64,000 nt of DNA, from assembly GCF_900520355.1 (NCBI RefSeq), contig NZ_LS999521.1, positions 248,001-312,000 of the forward strand, in the 5' to 3' direction. Source of the stretch: Acinetobacter calcoaceticus (GTDB lineage: Bacteria > Pseudomonadota > Gammaproteobacteria > Pseudomonadales > Moraxellaceae). A model generated the notes under the pieces. The model saw only the letters and a program-made list of their open reading frames with translations, made no database searches and was not told the DNA's origin. The translations under genes and the position numbers were made by a program. Below, one piece after another: positions 1-8,352 of this stretch (within the stretch, counting starts at the first letter, position 1; the number at the start of each line of letters is the position of its first letter).

Positions 1-66
1 CTGCAATTATTGAGGCGTAAAATCAATCCCAGTTCAAGAAAATCCTACATATATAGGAGAGATCAG

Positions 67-939
67 ATGAAGAAATTTCTTGGTGCATATCAAAATAACC
101 AGATGCATTGGGTAGGTGATGGTTTCCCTGTATATAACCTGTTCTCTTATGACCGTTTAGGCCAAACCCTAAGCCCATTTTTGCTACTGGATTATGCAGC
201 GCCTTATACCTTCTCACCAACGACTGAGCAACAAGGTGTAGGTTCACATCCCCACCGTGGTTTTGAAACGGTGACAATCGCCTACCAAGGTGAAGTGACG
301 CATAAAGACTCAAGTGGTGGCGGTGGAACCATTAAAACTGGTGATGTGCAATGGATGACTGCTGGTGCAGGAGTGTTACATGAAGAGTTTCATTCTCCTG
401 AGTTTGCAGAGCATGGCGGTCTTTTTGAAATGGTGCAATTATGGGTGAATTTACCTGCCAATTCAAAAATGACCCCTGGAAAATACCAAGCCATTGAAGC
501 TAAAGATATTCCAGACATTGCATTAGACGAGCATGGTAGCCATTTGCGTGTTATTGCAGGTGACTATGCAGATATACAAGGTGCAGCAACTACGTTTAGT
601 CCGTTAAATGTATGGGATGGCAAACTAGTTAAAGGCCAAAAACATACCCTTTATGTACCTGAAGGACATACAACGCTGGTTGTGGTGTTAGAAGGGGCTG
701 TTGTGGTTAATGACTCAAACCGTCTTGAAGGTAAAACTGTTGCGATTCTATCTCGTGAAGGCGTTGAGTTCACCCTAAATGCAGAAGAAGACACCAAGTT
801 TTTAGTGCTAACAGGTCAGCCACTCAATGAGCCGATCGAAGGTTATGGTCCATTTGTAATGAATACCAAAGCCGAGATTATGGAAGCGATTAATGATTTT
901 AACCGTGGAAAATTTGGTTCACTCATGCAAGAAGGATAA
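67..939 (+). CDS. Pirin family protein (bicupin, quercetinase-like)
   Basis: Pirins are two-cupin iron proteins; bacterial members include quercetin 2,3-dioxygenase (YhhW) and metabolic regulators. The product is about 290 aa, the normal family length. The N-terminal cupin carries the conserved metal-site stretch GSHPHRGFETVT followed by the GEVTHKDSSG region and an HEEF motif, which supply the usual three His plus one Glu. The open frame extends upstream to a TTG at 10, but ATG 67 is preceded by AGGAGA at about 7 nt and gives the canonical N-terminus, so it is preferred. It stands alone and ends at a strong terminator. The substrate is not predictable from sequence. Confidence 0.9.
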   Translation: MKKFLGAYQNNQMHWVGDGFPVYNLFSYDRLGQTLSPFLLLDYAAPYTFSPTTEQQGVGSHPHRGFETVTIAYQGEVTHKDSSGGGGTIKTGDVQWMTAGAGVLHEEFHSPEFAEHGGLFEMVQLWVNLPANSKMTPGKYQAIEAKDIPDIALDEHGSHLRVIAGDYADIQGAATTFSPLNVWDGKLVKGQKHTLYVPEGHTTLVVVLEGAVVVNDSNRLEGKTVAILSREGVEFTLNAEEDTKFLVLTGQPLNEPIEGYGPFVMNTKAEIMEAINDFNRGKFGSLMQEG

Positions 940-972
940 ATTGCTCTCGAGTAGGCATTAAAGCAAAGTAAT

Positions 973-1009
973 AAAAAGCCCGCTATCAAGTGTGAATAGC
1001 GGGCTTTTT
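973..1009 (+). terminator. Intrinsic terminator of the pirin gene
   Basis: A stem AAAAAGCCCGCTAT pairs with ATAGCGGGCTTTTT around a 9-nt loop and ends in a T run, 34 nt after the pirin stop codon. Confidence 0.85.
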
Positions 1010-1030
1010 CGCTGTAAAGGTTCTATTTTT

Positions 1031-1165
1031 ATGATGGTTGGCATTGTTGTGTCGGCATTGTTTTGTGTGATTTGCTTCTCATTATTATGGGTTAATGATA
1101 TCCCAAAAAATAACAGTTGTAAAACGAATGATATAAATATAGTTAAATTATCTTATTTTATTTAA
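1031..1165 (+). CDS. Possible 44-aa small membrane protein
   Basis: This short frame lies in a stretch otherwise without genes (1010-1330). ATG ATG at 1031 follows AAAGG at about 10 nt. The first 20 residues are strongly hydrophobic (MVGIVVSALFCVICFSLLW), then a short polar tail, which fits a single-span small membrane protein. There is no family recognition, and in AT-rich DNA such a frame can occur by chance. It starts just after the pirin terminator, so it would need its own promoter. Confidence 0.22.
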   Translation: MMVGIVVSALFCVICFSLLWVNDIPKNNSCKTNDINIVKLSYFI

Positions 1166-1370
1166 AAGATTTTTTTTAAATTTTCAAAGAATTTAAGGTT
1201 TTATGTACTTCACTGCTATTGTAAGGAAATATAAAAAATGAATCGGATAAGAAACTAAATATTTTGTGTATAAATTCATGCAAAAAATAAAAATCTGGTA
1301 GTTTTTAATACGGTGTTTTTTTAGGGTATGAGTGATAATCAAAAAAACTCTCAAAGAATGGGACATCATT

Positions 1371-2669
1371 TTGAATATCGCAATTATTGGCAGTGGAATG
1401 GCAGGTCTTGCAGCAGCAAGAATTCTGAAAGATGCAGGGCATACGATCACGATATTTGAAGCACTTCCTGGCAGGGGAATGGACAGCCATAGCATTGAGT
1501 TCGATGGTGGAATTATTGATGCGCCATTGCGTGTTATGAACCCGCATTTATGGAAGAACACGCTTAGCCTTGCTGCTCATTTAGGCATTAAAACCTTTCC
1601 GGTTCGTACTTATATGTCATGTAGCTGGTTATTTGAAGACCGTACTGAAACATGGTTAACCACATCTCGTAGCCGTATTGGTAATTTCCCGATTATTAAT
1701 AACCGTAAAGGAATCCAGCAATATGGCTGGCGCTTGGTTAAAGGGATGTTGCAATTAAAAACTGCGATTCATCAGTTCTTTAAATCTAAAAATCAAGATA
1801 TTACCCTTGCTGAATTTATTAATCAGAACGATATAGAAGAAGTATTCTGGCATGGTGTAGTAATGCCGGTTTTATATACCATTTGTACGTGTAACCCAAA
1901 AACAATTGGTGACTGGCCTGCAAAAAATTTACTTGAGTTTTTACGTCACTTAACTGATGGCGACATGTTGTTGCGTATGAAAGGTGGTACACCTGCATTT
2001 GTAGATAATCTAATTAAAGATATCGACATCCATAGCGGATCAGCGATTAAGAAAGTTGAATTACAAGGCGAAAAAGTACTGGTTGAAAACAGCCAAGGTG
2101 AACAGAATTTATTTGATCGCGTGATTGTGGCAACACCAACATCTAAAATCGATGAGTTTTTAAACCCTGAACAATTTGCTGAAGATATGAAACTCTTGAA
2201 GCAATTCCGTTTTGAGCAAGGCGATCTTGTGATTCATACAGATGCCACAGTAATGCCACCACGCCGTAAAGACTGGTCGGTGCTGAGCTATATGATGGAT
2301 CGTAAGTTTACGCGTCAACAATTCACAGTGTGGATGAATGCGGTTGAGCCAACACTTGTAGGTAAAAATCCTGTATTTCAGACTTGGCGTCCAGTCACTG
2401 ATATTGACCCTAAAAAAGTTATTTCAAAAGTGACCTTAACGCGTGCAGTTGTAGACTCGCAAACAATTGCTTTAAATAAAGAATTGCAACAACGTCATTT
2501 AGACTTAAACCGTAAAGTATTTTACTGTGGTTCATGGTCATGTGATGGTTTGCCAATTTTAGAGTCAGCAGTAACCTCTGCGATGCACATTGCTGAAATT
2601 TTAGGTGCACCTTTACCATTTGTAGGTTTAAAACCTCAGGTTGAAGTTGCTCCTGAGCTCGGTTACTAA
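1371..2669 (+). CDS. FAD-dependent amine-oxidase-like oxidoreductase
   Basis: A flavoprotein of the NAD(P)/FAD-dependent oxidoreductase (amine oxidase/protoporphyrinogen oxidase-like) superfamily, about 432 aa. The N-terminus has the Rossmann dinucleotide motif IGSGMAGLAAA followed by an acidic strand end (IFEA). The C-terminal FAD contact is represented by YCGSWSCDGLPILESAVTSA. TTG 1371 is chosen because it places the Rossmann strand directly at the N-terminus as in the family; a longer frame begins at GTG 1332. The next gene, a methyltransferase, follows within 5 nt. In other bacteria this flavoprotein type is often found with lipid-modifying methyltransferases, so a lipid substrate is an inference only. 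Confidence 0.8.
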   Translation: MNIAIIGSGMAGLAAARILKDAGHTITIFEALPGRGMDSHSIEFDGGIIDAPLRVMNPHLWKNTLSLAAHLGIKTFPVRTYMSCSWLFEDRTETWLTTSRSRIGNFPIINNRKGIQQYGWRLVKGMLQLKTAIHQFFKSKNQDITLAEFINQNDIEEVFWHGVVMPVLYTICTCNPKTIGDWPAKNLLEFLRHLTDGDMLLRMKGGTPAFVDNLIKDIDIHSGSAIKKVELQGEKVLVENSQGEQNLFDRVIVATPTSKIDEFLNPEQFAEDMKLLKQFRFEQGDLVIHTDATVMPPRRKDWSVLSYMMDRKFTRQQFTVWMNAVEPTLVGKNPVFQTWRPVTDIDPKKVISKVTLTRAVVDSQTIALNKELQQRHLDLNRKVFYCGSWSCDGLPILESAVTSAMHIAEILGAPLPFVGLKPQVEVAPELGY

Positions 2670-2673
2670 AATT

Positions 2674-3501
2674 GTGAAAACAAAAGTTCGAGCAGCTCTT
2701 TCTCGATTGATTCCCCATAAATATGCAATTGATGCATCAAATTTAGGGGATGATGGAGAGCTTGCTTGGACAAATTTGGGTTTGTGGAAAAATACCCAAA
2801 ACTACCGTGAAGCTTGTTGCCAATTGGCCGACCATTTGGCACAAGCTGTCAATTTAAATTCAAAAGATCATCTATTAGATTTAGGCTGTGGGCAGGGTGC
2901 AAGTTTATTGCATTGGTTAAAGTACTATCAGCCAAAAAGCGTAAGTGCGGTCGATTTGCAAGCCGAATGTGTTAATAAAATTCAAAAACTTATTCCAGAG
3001 ATAAACCAGATTTACAGTGGTTCTTTTTTAAATTTAAAACAATTTGAATTCAAACAATTCTTCGATGTCGTGCTATGTATCGACGCGGCTTATCACAGTC
3101 ATTTAAATTCATTTCTTGATTCAGTTGTTTCAGTTTTAAATTCAAAAGGACGATTAGGTTTTCATTACCTAATGCGTGCCGATTCATGTCAAAACATGAC
3201 GGTGTTGCAAGAACAAAAATATCGTTACCTGCTTAAAGCGGCAGACGTGGTTTGGGATAATGTGCCAAACGAGAAAACGCTAAGAAATGCCTTGGAACAA
3301 CAAGGTTTTGCCAATATTCAAATTGAAGATTTATCCGAGCAAGTATTACTCGGTTTTTCACAATATATTCAAAATCAACAAGAGAGAAATCAAAGCCGAG
3401 GGTTGGCAAACTTTAAAATTCAAATGACTGCAAAGTTATGTCGACAACTCTACCAGAACGGATATGTACGTTATATTCAGATAACAGCAATAAAAAAATA
3501 G
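2674..3501 (+). CDS. Class I SAM-dependent methyltransferase
   Basis: A soluble methyltransferase of about 275 aa. Motif I (LLDLGCGQGAS) begins near residue 67, followed by the acidic motif II end (SAVDLQ) and a post-motif LCIDAAYHS, a typical Rossmann-type SAM fold. GTG 2674, 5 nt after the preceding stop, is preferred; a TTG at 2641 in the same frame would overlap the flavoprotein gene by 29 nt. The two are evidently co-transcribed and probably act on the same molecule. The arrangement recalls UbiE- or cyclopropane-synthase-type enzymes, but no substrate-specific motif is recognised. Confidence 0.8.
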   Translation: MKTKVRAALSRLIPHKYAIDASNLGDDGELAWTNLGLWKNTQNYREACCQLADHLAQAVNLNSKDHLLDLGCGQGASLLHWLKYYQPKSVSAVDLQAECVNKIQKLIPEINQIYSGSFLNLKQFEFKQFFDVVLCIDAAYHSHLNSFLDSVVSVLNSKGRLGFHYLMRADSCQNMTVLQEQKYRYLLKAADVVWDNVPNEKTLRNALEQQGFANIQIEDLSEQVLLGFSQYIQNQQERNQSRGLANFKIQMTAKLCRQLYQNGYVRYIQITAIKK

Positions 3502-3509
3502 AGTGAACT

Positions 3510-3935
3510 ATGTCAGCCAAATATCAGGGATCGTGTTTGTGTGGAGCTGTAAGTTATCAAAGTGCAGCAGAGCCACGTTATAGCTTTAATTGCCATTGTC
3601 GAGATTGCCAGAAGGCAACAGGTTCGGCATATGCGCCAATTGCTTTTTTTCATCAATCTGAATTGAAGGTGAGTGGCGAGCTTAAATATTTTGAGACTTT
3701 AGGTTCTTCTGGTCGTTCTATTAAAAGAGCATTTTGCCCGACTTGTGGTTCTCAGCTTTTTGGCTTACCTGAAATTGCCCCTGAAATGATTTCAATACGT
3801 GCAGGCACTTTAGATGACCCGAGTCTCTATCAGCCTAGGGCGGAAGTTTTTGTGAGCCAAGCCTATGCTTGGGATACGCTCAACCCAAACCTTAGACATT
3901 TTGAAAAAATGATAGAGAAGAAGAAAGAAGGTTAA
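3510..3935 (+). CDS. GFA family zinc protein (glutathione-dependent formaldehyde-activating-like)
   Basis: This 141-aa protein has the Mss4-like fold of the GFA/CENP-V family. Zinc ligands are visible as CxC (C9, C11), CHCRDC (C28, C30, C33) and FCPTCGS (C76, C79). Family members bind two zinc ions; the founding member speeds S-hydroxymethylglutathione formation, but most bacterial homologues have no proven reaction. It starts 8 nt after the methyltransferase stop, so it may belong to the same transcript. Its last 69 bp reappear, slightly decayed, at 10092-10161 on the other side of the T6SS-type island. Confidence 0.88.
   Translation: MSAKYQGSCLCGAVSYQSAAEPRYSFNCHCRDCQKATGSAYAPIAFFHQSELKVSGELKYFETLGSSGRSIKRAFCPTCGSQLFGLPEIAPEMISIRAGTLDDPSLYQPRAEVFVSQAYAWDTLNPNLRHFEKMIEKKKEG
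3867..3935. repeat. Left copy of GFA 3'-end direct repeat flanking the island
   Basis: The terminal 69 bp of the GFA gene recur at 10092-10161. The first 30 bp are identical; the remainder carries four substitutions and one extra A. The two copies bracket the AT-rich accessory genes in between. Confidence 0.85.
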
Positions 3936-3953
3936 TAAATATAGTCAAAAAAT

Positions 3954-4964
3954 ATGATTCCTTTTTCTTTTAACTATCTCTGGATTTTCTTAATTGCTTC
4001 CTTAGGGAGTTTCGTTTTTTTTCTATTTGCAGTGGGCATGATTTTTAGTACTAAATTACGCTCTGTGATTAGGAATGGAAATATATTAATTCGACTCATT
4101 TTTTTAATGAGCTTTTTATGTGTATTGTTGAATATCGGTTTAGGTATTCTCTCAATCATTATTGATAATAAAATTAAAAAAGATCATGAGGCTTTAAATA
4201 AGGTACTTGTAAAAGAAGAAAAAATTTTAGGTATTCAGATGCCTAAAGGTACTCAACTTGAGCTATATCAACCTGATCAGCTTGATTCGTTTAGAAATGT
4301 GACGTTCCCTCAACCTATTCAATTCGGAAATTTTCACGTCAATTCTATTAAAATTGCGAGAGGATTTGATCTTGAACTATTCAATGATAGATCTATAACC
4401 TTAGAAGGCGATGGCACAGATCTGGTTGAAGGATGGCCATGTAAGGTTTCTGTTTATATAAAAGTTTACCTAGATAAAGATGCCAAAATTAATGGACTGG
4501 AATACTGTTCGCTTGCGCATTTAGTTCGGTTGAATCATCTGGAAATTCAGCCAGAAGCTAGTGTCGAGCGTTCAAAAGACCAGAAATATCCAGATGGCTT
4601 TGTTTCAAAGGATTACTGGGAAATTAAAAGTGCTTCTATAAAATATAAAAATATTTCGATGAGTTGGGCTGATATCTATTTTGACCACGATAAGAATTTA
4701 GTAGGTATTGAAAATGCAAGATTGGGAGAAGATTTAAAATTAGGCAATATTAAGTATCCTAAAGGTACTGAATTCAATTTACTGGTTCGTCCTTTAGCTA
4801 AGCAAGAAGCATGGTTATTCATTCCCCCTGAAAAGTTGAACGCAATAGATAAAAATGGAAAAATTTATACCCATCAACAAGCAATTCTCCAAAGCCCAAA
4901 CGGAGTAGTAAAACAGGTTCTTGATATATCCGACCCTAATCTTATGATGAGAATGATGAATTAA
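3954..4964 (+). CDS. Membrane-anchored protein of the T6SS-type island, function unknown
   Basis: Not assigned to a family. The 336-aa product begins with two hydrophobic segments (about residues 6-30 and 43-68), then a polar domain of roughly 260 residues that would lie on one side of the membrane. The polar part seems to hold two related halves, each with a PKGT phrase (MPKGTQLELY and YPKGTEFNLL) and a GxEYC or GIENA element, suggesting an internal duplication. It is the first gene inside the flanked island. Proteins of this kind near VgrG or cargo genes can be immunity or accessory factors; that is inference. It converges on the next gene with only 6 nt between stops. Confidence 0.6.
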   Translation: MIPFSFNYLWIFLIASLGSFVFFLFAVGMIFSTKLRSVIRNGNILIRLIFLMSFLCVLLNIGLGILSIIIDNKIKKDHEALNKVLVKEEKILGIQMPKGTQLELYQPDQLDSFRNVTFPQPIQFGNFHVNSIKIARGFDLELFNDRSITLEGDGTDLVEGWPCKVSVYIKVYLDKDAKINGLEYCSLAHLVRLNHLEIQPEASVERSKDQKYPDGFVSKDYWEIKSASIKYKNISMSWADIYFDHDKNLVGIENARLGEDLKLGNIKYPKGTEFNLLVRPLAKQEAWLFIPPEKLNAIDKNGKIYTHQQAILQSPNGVVKQVLDISDPNLMMRMMN

Positions 4965-4970
4965 TCGGTT

Positions 4971-5645
4971 TTAATGATGAAAATCTAAAGGTGTAGTTTG
5001 TGTATTCGGTATATGACCAAATATATATTCATCTTTAGTCTGGAAAAAAATATCAAAGCTCTTGCTCATTAATTTGTCATGTTGACTTTGTTTTCTAAAA
5101 ATCTCAGAAAGTTGTTGAATGTAGTAGTTTATCCAGTCAGTTTTATCTGAAAAAAAAGAACAACTTCTAAGCCTGGCATAGAGCGATTGTAGATTACTTG
5201 CGATCACATCAATATTGGGTTGAAAAAGCCAAATAAGAATTTCGTTGGTTTCTAATGGAGTAGATAAATAATCTTGTTCGGGAGAAAATTTTTCGATTTT
5301 ATAGAGTTGTGCTCTATGCTCAGTATAGCTTGAACATAATAACTTAGTATTCTCTACTTGATAGAAGCCAGTTCCCATTTCTGCCTCTCTAATAAGTTTA
5401 GAAATAAGTAAGCAATTTGGTAACTCTTCTAATGAGGGAATTGGAAGATTTTTAAAAAGATTAACCGCTCGACTGATAACCTGATATTCACCTGTACCTG
5501 TAATAATTCCATTCCCCCATAGATGTATCTTTGAGATCTTTTCATGAGAAAATTGAATTATTCCATCTTCTTGCTGGGTAACTTTCTTATTATCTGAAGC
5601 AACAATAATGCTATCGTTTAATTGAATAGCAACAATAAAGGTCAT
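4971..5645 (-). CDS. Proteasome-like (Ntn-hydrolase fold) protein
   Basis: A 224-aa protein whose N-terminus looks like a proteasome/HslV beta-type subunit. After Met removal the first residue would be Thr; counting it as 1, an Asp falls at position 17 (VASD) and a Lys near position 35 (EKISKIH), close to the Thr1/Asp17/Lys33 set of proteasomal proteases. A GNGIITGTGEY stretch then resembles the conserved glycine strand of that fold. Length is near the usual 200-240 aa. It is transcribed against the flanking island genes and is divergent from the DUF2345 gene. A processing or toxin-related role is speculative. Confidence 0.5.
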   Translation of the reverse strand: MTFIVAIQLNDSIIVASDNKKVTQQEDGIIQFSHEKISKIHLWGNGIITGTGEYQVISRAVNLFKNLPIPSLEELPNCLLISKLIREAEMGTGFYQVENTKLLCSSYTEHRAQLYKIEKFSPEQDYLSTPLETNEILIWLFQPNIDVIASNLQSLYARLRSCSFFSDKTDWINYYIQQLSEIFRKQSQHDKLMSKSFDIFFQTKDEYIFGHIPNTQTTPLDFHH

Positions 5646-5717
5646 GTTTAAATAGTGAGAAAGGTCTAAAATATTAGACTGATTATAGGTTAGATTTAAT
5701 AAAATAATAGGTAAATC

Positions 5718-6071
5718 ATGGCTGGTGGTTCACAAATCATTATTAATAAGAATGGTATTACGGTTATTACTCCCGCAAAGTTTGAAGTAAAAGCGGGACA
5801 GCATATCTTTAAAGGTGGTGCAGAAGTTGGAGTAAACCTGCAAGGTTTACCTGCATATGAAAAATACGATGAAAAGTTTAATTTATTTCTACCTTCTGGA
5901 AAACCTTTAACTAATGTGAGTTATAACATTCAGTCTAATAATCAGAGCTTTATGGCAACCACTGATATGAAAGGGAAAACTAAAAGGGTTAATACTAAAG
6001 AAGCAGAACAACTTGATGTTGATTTAAATTGGTTGAATTTTGAACCTGATGAAAATGACCCTGTGAAATAA
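5718..6071 (+). CDS. Orphan VgrG C-terminal (DUF2345-type) protein
   Basis: This 117-aa protein opens with GGSQIIINKNGITVITPAKF followed by AGQHIFKGG, the signature of the DUF2345 beta-helix that ends long VgrG spike proteins of type VI secretion. The remainder (about residues 45-117) resembles the short extension seen after DUF2345 that binds cargo. The gp27/gp5-like spike body is absent, and no larger frame lies upstream. It is therefore either a free-standing adaptor that loads the next gene product or the leftover of a truncated vgrG. The ATG follows AATAGGTAAATC. It is followed after 37 nt by the putative cargo gene. Confidence 0.68.
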   Translation: MAGGSQIIINKNGITVITPAKFEVKAGQHIFKGGAEVGVNLQGLPAYEKYDEKFNLFLPSGKPLTNVSYNIQSNNQSFMATTDMKGKTKRVNTKEAEQLDVDLNWLNFEPDENDPVK

Positions 6072-6108
6072 TTATTTCTTCTCATCATTTAAAAGGATAA
6101 ATTTTAAA

Positions 6109-7314
6109 ATGGCTGGTTCTCTTGATTGGGCTGGAACTACAAATAATATTGAAAATAGTTGTAAATCAGTAAATTGTGATTGCACTACAGTATGGGAATA
6201 TTACCAGCAAATGGCAATGTCCCTTTTATCTAATAAAAAAGATAATCAAAATTATTGTATAGAACCTGGTTATGAAGCTCGTGCTAGACGAATTGCATCA
6301 ATTTACGCCCGTATTTATTTGGAAATGTTTCCTTTTACATCGAATCAATCTCTTACCGCATCAACCTATAGCGGGAGATTTTACTGGATGGGGTTAGGTG
6401 CTTTTGCATCAAAAACAGTTGCTGCAGTATTTGATCATATTGTTTCTAAGACAGGGTCAAATGCAGATGCTTTAATTAAATCGATCAGTTCTGATCATTT
6501 TAATTTAAATAGTTTTGGTGTTGCAGGCATTCATACTTTTGCAAAAGGTAATCTATGGCTCTATATGGATATTAGCGTCTGGCATTTTGTTTGGGCTAAG
6601 TCATCTGCCGATTTTAAAATTTGCGTAGGCAACAGAAATACAAAAACTTATAAAAAAGTTAAAAGCTCTTTGTATAATTTTCCATGGTCTGGGTGTTTAA
6701 CAAAGATTAATAATCTTAAAGCAACCACAGAGATTCATAATGCATTTGAACAGACTTTACCCAACATAGAAAAAGTTTTTGCGGCGAACGCTTTAAGGCA
6801 AGACAAGTTCACCCTCGCTGCTAAAGACTTGTTATATCACTTATTACAAATTGCAAATCAAGAACAGATCAATATCTTACAGAAAATCGTTTGGGATGAT
6901 CCTATTGTACAAAATGGTGCAGATGTTCAACGTAAGGCTGGAATCCCCAAAGCTGAACTGATTCTTTCAAGTGAATATGATGGAACAATAAAAAAAATAC
7001 ATGCTGTTCGTGGCAATGTTTATTCGTATGAAACTGAATTTGGGAAAAAGATCAAGTCATTACCCGAATCTCCAATCAGCACACCGCCGAGTGGCACCAA
7101 AGTTGAGAACCAAGATAGCCGTATGCGTTGGATTAATTTGGCAGCTCAAAAATATCATCGTTTGATGTTGAGTGATGTTGGGCGACCTTATTTAGAAAAA
7201 GAGTTACGCACAATTGCTGGTTGGAATACCAGTAAATGGGATGACGGTCTAAGTCAGTTCGATAAATTATTTATTAAAATAGGAAAAGATTCAAATGATG
7301 GAAAGGGCGGTTAG
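6109..7314 (+). CDS. Putative type VI secretion cargo/effector protein
   Basis: A 401-aa protein with no signal peptide. The N-terminus has a Cys-rich patch (CKSVNCDC). A central stretch with YARIYLEMF, FYWMGLGAFASKTVAAVFD and later WLYMDISVWHFVW is hydrophobic and amphipathic and weakly recalls DUF2515 (Bacillus YppC-like) proteins; that resemblance is from memory and uncertain. Its position between an orphan DUF2345 protein and a row of lipoproteins, whose first member overlaps its 3' end by 17 nt, is the classic layout of a secreted toxin with immunity genes. Effector status is inferred from context; the enzymatic activity is unknown. Confidence 0.6.
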   Translation: MAGSLDWAGTTNNIENSCKSVNCDCTTVWEYYQQMAMSLLSNKKDNQNYCIEPGYEARARRIASIYARIYLEMFPFTSNQSLTASTYSGRFYWMGLGAFASKTVAAVFDHIVSKTGSNADALIKSISSDHFNLNSFGVAGIHTFAKGNLWLYMDISVWHFVWAKSSADFKICVGNRNTKTYKKVKSSLYNFPWSGCLTKINNLKATTEIHNAFEQTLPNIEKVFAANALRQDKFTLAAKDLLYHLLQIANQEQINILQKIVWDDPIVQNGADVQRKAGIPKAELILSSEYDGTIKKIHAVRGNVYSYETEFGKKIKSLPESPISTPPSGTKVENQDSRMRWINLAAQKYHRLMLSDVGRPYLEKELRTIAGWNTSKWDDGLSQFDKLFIKIGKDSNDGKGG

Positions 7315-8173
7315 TTATATATTCCTAATTTTTATTTTTTTAAATTTACAGGCCTGTCATGCCCAGCAAAAGGAACAAAAAATGTCTTCTCAACCTGAAC
7401 TCTATACCTTGAATTTTGGTGTAGAGGGTGAAAAAAAGTTTAAATCTTATATGCAAACAGGTGTAGACCAGCAACCAGCTGGGATGTCTTTTTTTGACCT
7501 TACGTGGGAACCACCGCATTTAGCAAATATAAAAATAGATTTAGGTGAAAATAGTTTTGTTATTAAGAATGCATTTTTAGCAATGGGAACCCGGATTGAC
7601 TATGCACAGCAAAATGAAGGTATCCAAATTATTGATGTAACTGCAGGGTTAAATAAAGAAGAGTTTGTTAGTGAAGAGCAGGCTTATATGGCCTATAAGG
7701 AGTTATTTGGTCAATTACAAAAAGCAGGGTGGGAACAGTATTTTTTTCCAAGTACTTCTAGAATTGCAAAAAAAGATAATATGAAGTCTATGAGTGAAGA
7801 TGGCCTTATTATAGACCCTTATAATCTTTTAACGCTTACAGAGTGGAGTAACTTTTTTAATAAAAAACCAACAGTGACAGTACGATTATATACTCATGGT
7901 GTATCTTTAGAAATCAGTATAGATAAAACAAAATCAGAAAAAGATAAAAAACAATATATGCTTAGATATTCAATAGAAACAATTAATTACAGTATAAAAA
8001 ATTCAATTAAAGATGGCTATAAACTGTCAGGTCAGGAACTAAAAACTGCTTTTGATGAAAGAGTGAAATATAATCAAAAACAGAGAGCTAGAGTTGAAAG
8101 TCAAGCCAAAAAAGAAGGTTTCCATATTGATGAGTCATATCAGGACCCTGATGTTTGGCAGTATGTAAAATAG
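7298..8173 (+). CDS. Lipoprotein, probable T6SS immunity protein, copy 1
   Basis: A secreted lipoprotein of about 291 aa with a lipobox LNLQAC near residue 20. It overlaps the putative effector gene by 17 nt, pointing to translational coupling. ATG 7298 is chosen over the adjacent ATG 7295 because it matches the start in the next two copies. Residues from about 34 to 140 and the last 20 (ending DPDVWQYVK) are nearly identical in all three paralogues, whereas the segment in between diverges. Periplasmic or outer-membrane lipid anchoring would suit neutralising a toxin delivered to the cell envelope; that role is inferred from position. Confidence 0.68.
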   Translation: MERAVSYIFLIFIFLNLQACHAQQKEQKMSSQPELYTLNFGVEGEKKFKSYMQTGVDQQPAGMSFFDLTWEPPHLANIKIDLGENSFVIKNAFLAMGTRIDYAQQNEGIQIIDVTAGLNKEEFVSEEQAYMAYKELFGQLQKAGWEQYFFPSTSRIAKKDNMKSMSEDGLIIDPYNLLTLTEWSNFFNKKPTVTVRLYTHGVSLEISIDKTKSEKDKKQYMLRYSIETINYSIKNSIKDGYKLSGQELKTAFDERVKYNQKQRARVESQAKKEGFHIDESYQDPDVWQYVK

Positions 8174-8352
8174 TCGGATTATTGAATTTAAATCTATAAA
8201 ACTAAACTCTGGATTTTCTAATTGATGAAAAAAATAGTTAGTTATTTCTTCTTATTTTTTATTCTTTTAAATTTACAAGGATGTAATGCTGAGAAAAATA
8301 ATAAAAAAGCATTTTCTCAACCTGAACTTTACTCATTGAATTTTGGTATAGA
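8171..8352. repeat. Recent tandem duplication unit, first copy
   Basis: From the stop codon of lipoprotein copy 1 through the 5' part of copy 2, 182 bp are identical to 9110-9291, with a period of 939 bp. Identity across the non-coding spacer shows a recent duplication rather than conservation for function. Confidence 0.85.
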
